This document shows, in pieces, positions 54,016 to 56,128 of a stretch of 56,128 bases of DNA. Source of the stretch: Planctomycetota bacterium (lineage in GTDB: Bacteria; Planctomycetota; UBA1135; UBA2386); contig JADZDL010000138.1 in NCBI GenBank assembly GCA_020851075.1, positions 1 to 56,128 on the forward strand. The letters run 5' to 3'. The first letter of the stretch is position 1; the number at the start of each line of letters is the position of its first letter. The notes beneath the pieces were generated by a model that saw nothing but the letters and a program-made list of their open reading frames with translations, was not told where the DNA came from and ran no database searches. A program made the translations under genes and the position numbers.

Positions 54016-55074
54016 TCAGTCGCCGCCAAACCAGATCGTGTCTTCGAGCAATTCGCGCAACACCGACGTGGCGTAGGCGCCACTCGGCAGCGCAAACGTG
54101 AGCCGCACGCCGGCCGGCACCCCTTCGACGGAGGCATCGGCAACGGGCACGCGCAACGGCCGACGTTCGCCGCGCCCGAGCCGGAACGGCAACTTCGCGA
54201 ACGCGTCCGTCGTGATCTCGAGCGCCGCCATGGCAGCCTGTTCGAGCGCCAGCGGTTCCCCTTCGGGCAGCATCATCTCGGGCCCCGGCATCGGCCCCGA
54301 CGGCGACACTTCGACCGCCAGCAGCCGCTCCTTCTCCTGGTCGGGATCGGTCACGGCAAACACGGCGCCGTTTCGATGCAGGAAGGCCAGGTCGCCCGGC
54401 AGCAGCGTGTCCAACGCCTGGCGACGTGCGATCACGACCCGATTGAACACCTCGCTCTGCACGGCCGAGAGGACGAGCCCAAACACGCGCCGCGGCATCT
54501 TCGCGGCAAACGCGCGCGCGTTGCCGCGCAGCACGTCGAGCCCCTTCTGCAGGTTGGCGCCGCGTTTGCCAAACCTTTGCTCGCCAAAGTAGTTTGGCAC
54601 GCCGAGGCGAACGAGTTCCGCGAGGTTGGTGCGCGCCTTCTCGAGATCCTCCGGCTGGGTGCCACGCAGCGTCACCACGAAGCGGTTGCCGCGCAGATGG
54701 CCCATGCGCAGTTTGTTGCCGTGGCGGCTCACCTGTAGCACGGCGAATCGATCGCCCTGCAGCGCCTCGCAGGCGCGCGGATCGGTGTGTTCGATGCTGA
54801 CCCACTGGCGACTGATCGCCTGCGCATCCTTCAGCCCCGCGATGCCAAACGACCGCTCGTCGCGGTCGAGGCGCTGCGCGAGTTCGCCGAGCAGGTCCAT
54901 GGTCGTAAGCCCGCGCTTCTCGACCCACAACCAGACGTGGTCGCCCGAGCCACACGGCAGGTAGGCGGGCACCTCTTCGACGACGAAGTCCTCGGGCTCA
55001 CTCTTGTAGCGACCGCGAAAGAACCCCGCACTGCCGCCGCGCGGCACGGGACGAGTCGGTTTTTGCGGGGCCAA
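54016..55074 (-). CDS. truD: tRNA pseudouridine synthase D
   Basis: A 352-residue enzyme that makes pseudouridine 13 in tRNA-Glu. Motifs: YKSEPEDFVVEEVPAYLPCGSGDHVWLWVEKRGLTT, FGIAGLKDAQAISRQWVS with catalytic Asp83 in GLKD, GNRFVVTLRG, VPNYFGEQRFG, and near the end GVRLTFALPSGAYATSVLRELL. The start is set at TTG 55074, directly after the accD stop; AAGGA from the end of accD lies 7 bases upstream. GTG 55047 is the alternative. It is co-transcribed with accD. Confidence 0.93.
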   Translation of the reverse strand: MAPQKPTRPVPRGGSAGFFRGRYKSEPEDFVVEEVPAYLPCGSGDHVWLWVEKRGLTTMDLLGELAQRLDRDERSFGIAGLKDAQAISRQWVSIEHTDPRACEALQGDRFAVLQVSRHGNKLRMGHLRGNRFVVTLRGTQPEDLEKARTNLAELVRLGVPNYFGEQRFGKRGANLQKGLDVLRGNARAFAAKMPRRVFGLVLSAVQSEVFNRVVIARRQALDTLLPGDLAFLHRNGAVFAVTDPDQEKERLLAVEVSPSGPMPGPEMMLPEGEPLALEQAAMAALEITTDAFAKLPFRLGRGERRPLRVPVADASVEGVPAGVRLTFALPSGAYATSVLRELLEDTIWFGGD

Positions 55075-56022
55075 CTAGGCGTCCTTCTTCTGCTTCGCCT
55101 TCTTCTTCGGCTTGGCCTCGGGCTCGGCTTCGACGGCGGCGGTGGCGGCCACCACTTCGGCTTCGACGGGCACCGGCAACGGCTTGTAGGCGGCCACGGG
55201 ATCGCGCCCGGTCGCGTAGGCCAGCAGGCGCGCCAGTTCATCGCGCATCTGCGCCCGCGGCACGATGCGGTCGATCTGGCCCTTCTCGAGCAGGAACTCG
55301 GACCGCTGGAACCCCTTCGGCAGCTCCTTCTTGATCGTCGTCGCGATCACGCGCGGCCCGGCAAACCCGATCAGGGCCCCCGGCTCGGCGATCAGCAGGT
55401 CACACACCGAGGCAAACGAGGCGGTGACACCACCCGTGGTCGGGTGCGTCATCACCGAGATCGACACGACGCCCTTCTGGTTGAGCTTCGTGAGCGCGCC
55501 GCAGGTCTTGGCCATCTGCATGAGCGAGACAGCACCTTCGTGCATACGCGCCCCGCCGGAGCAGGCAAACAGGATCACGGGCAGGTTCTTCTCGGCGGCC
55601 ATCTCACACAGCAGCGCGATCTTCTCGCCGACCACCATGCCCATCGAGCCACCGAGGAACTGGAAGTTCATGACGCCGATCGCGCACGGGATGCCCTTCA
55701 CGGTGCAGGTGCCCGTCACCATCGCGTCGTGTTCGCCGGTCTTCAGCCGGGTCTGCACGAGTTTCTCGCCGTAGGGCACCCGGTCGTTGAAGGACAGCAG
55801 GTCCTGCGCCTGCAGGTTGATCCACATCTCCTCGAAGGAGCCCGCATCGGCCGTGATCGCGATGCGATCGCGCGCCGGCAGGGTGAAGTGGTAACCGCAG
55901 GTGCCGCAGACCCGGTTGCGCTGTTCGAACTCCTTGCGGAACAGCATTGCGCCGCAGGACTCGCACTTGATCCAGAGCCCACCGGGCATGTCCTTCTTCT
56001 TGCCGAAGCGAGTCCAAGCCAT
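55075..56022 (-). CDS. accD: Acetyl-CoA carboxylase carboxyltransferase beta subunit
   Basis: A 315-residue subunit of acetyl-CoA carboxylase; with AccA it passes carboxyl from biotin to acetyl-CoA, the first step of fatty acid synthesis. The zinc ribbon has Cys20, Cys23, Cys39 and Cys42. The crotonase fold shows MNFQFLGGSMGMVVGEKI, FACSGGARMHEGAVSLMQMAKT, TGGVTASFASVCDLLIAEPGALIGFAGPRVI and LPKGFQRSEFLLEKGQIDRIV. The tail is a Lys/Glu/Ala/Pro-rich extension of about 45 residues ending KKKAKQKKDA. It is followed directly by truD. Confidence 0.96.
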   Translation of the reverse strand: MAWTRFGKKKDMPGGLWIKCESCGAMLFRKEFEQRNRVCGTCGYHFTLPARDRIAITADAGSFEEMWINLQAQDLLSFNDRVPYGEKLVQTRLKTGEHDAMVTGTCTVKGIPCAIGVMNFQFLGGSMGMVVGEKIALLCEMAAEKNLPVILFACSGGARMHEGAVSLMQMAKTCGALTKLNQKGVVSISVMTHPTTGGVTASFASVCDLLIAEPGALIGFAGPRVIATTIKKELPKGFQRSEFLLEKGQIDRIVPRAQMRDELARLLAYATGRDPVAAYKPLPVPVEAEVVAATAAVEAEPEAKPKKKAKQKKDA

Positions 56023-56128
56023 GTTGATCTATCCTGTTATGAATCGGGCGAAGAGGTGTGGAGGAAACACGATAGCGCCAGCGCCGACGAAGGGCCAGAT
56101 TCTAGATGCGGCCCGATCGGCCGGGAAA
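56023..56128. other. Upstream region of accD at the window edge
   Basis: The last 106 bases hold the probable accD promoter/leader. No coding frame of use, no hairpin and no clear promoter could be seen. Confidence 0.5.

Overview
The window is GC-rich, densely coding bacterial chromosome with no rRNA, tRNA, insertion sequence or CRISPR that I can see. Several features suggest a Gram-negative bacterium, most likely in or near the Planctomycetota. These are secreted proteins of a style I associate with planctomycete genomes (14164-15249, 30453-31850, 34476-35879), a prepilin-type protein, a fused MFS/spermidine synthase-like protein and an M56 peptidase with a BlaI repressor. The phylum is inference from protein style, not from a marker gene; the cell type (outer membrane, Sec system, RecBCD) is better supported.

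Left part (1-19857). A minus-strand chemotaxis-type operon reads mcp (with a c-type heme motif), hybrid cheA, cheW and cheB (cut by the window edge), with 4-bp overlaps after cheA. Next to it is a complete F1Fo ATP synthase operon, also minus strand, read from 13992 down to 5816: atpZ-like, atpI-like, atpB, E, F, H, A, G, D, C, closed by a hairpin terminator. Its leader and two internal spacers carry hairpins or repeats. Then come a secreted protein, a prepilin-like protein and a HEAT-repeat lipoprotein, followed by HU, mnmA, yajC and a YraN-like nuclease.

Middle (19933-36795). This holds a polyprenyl-phosphate sugar transferase; a BlaI/M56 regulatory pair whose M56 protein carries a long periplasmic tail with coiled coils and a LysM domain; and a SerB-like phosphatase with a class V aminotransferase (probably serine synthesis). 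These are followed by a LysR regulator divergent from an HPF-like gene and htpX, a DMT transporter, a Xer recombinase, a beta-lactamase-fold protein that has lost its catalytic motifs, the fused MFS/spermidine synthase, a secreted protein of unknown function and a KDPG aldolase.

Metal island (36799-44161). A minus-strand operon encodes an outer-membrane barrel and a ZnuA/C/B-type importer. Divergent from it, on the plus strand, are a His/Cys-rich small membrane protein, an ECF-type sigma factor with a His/Cys cluster between its two DNA-binding regions, and a ZIP-like/permease fusion with His-rich loops and a run of ten His codons. Import, export and a possible metal-responsive sigma factor sit together; this is the best candidate in the window for an undescribed regulatory circuit.

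Right part (44238-56022). A complete recC-recB-recD operon, a CmoB-like methyltransferase, and a minus-strand accD-truD pair.
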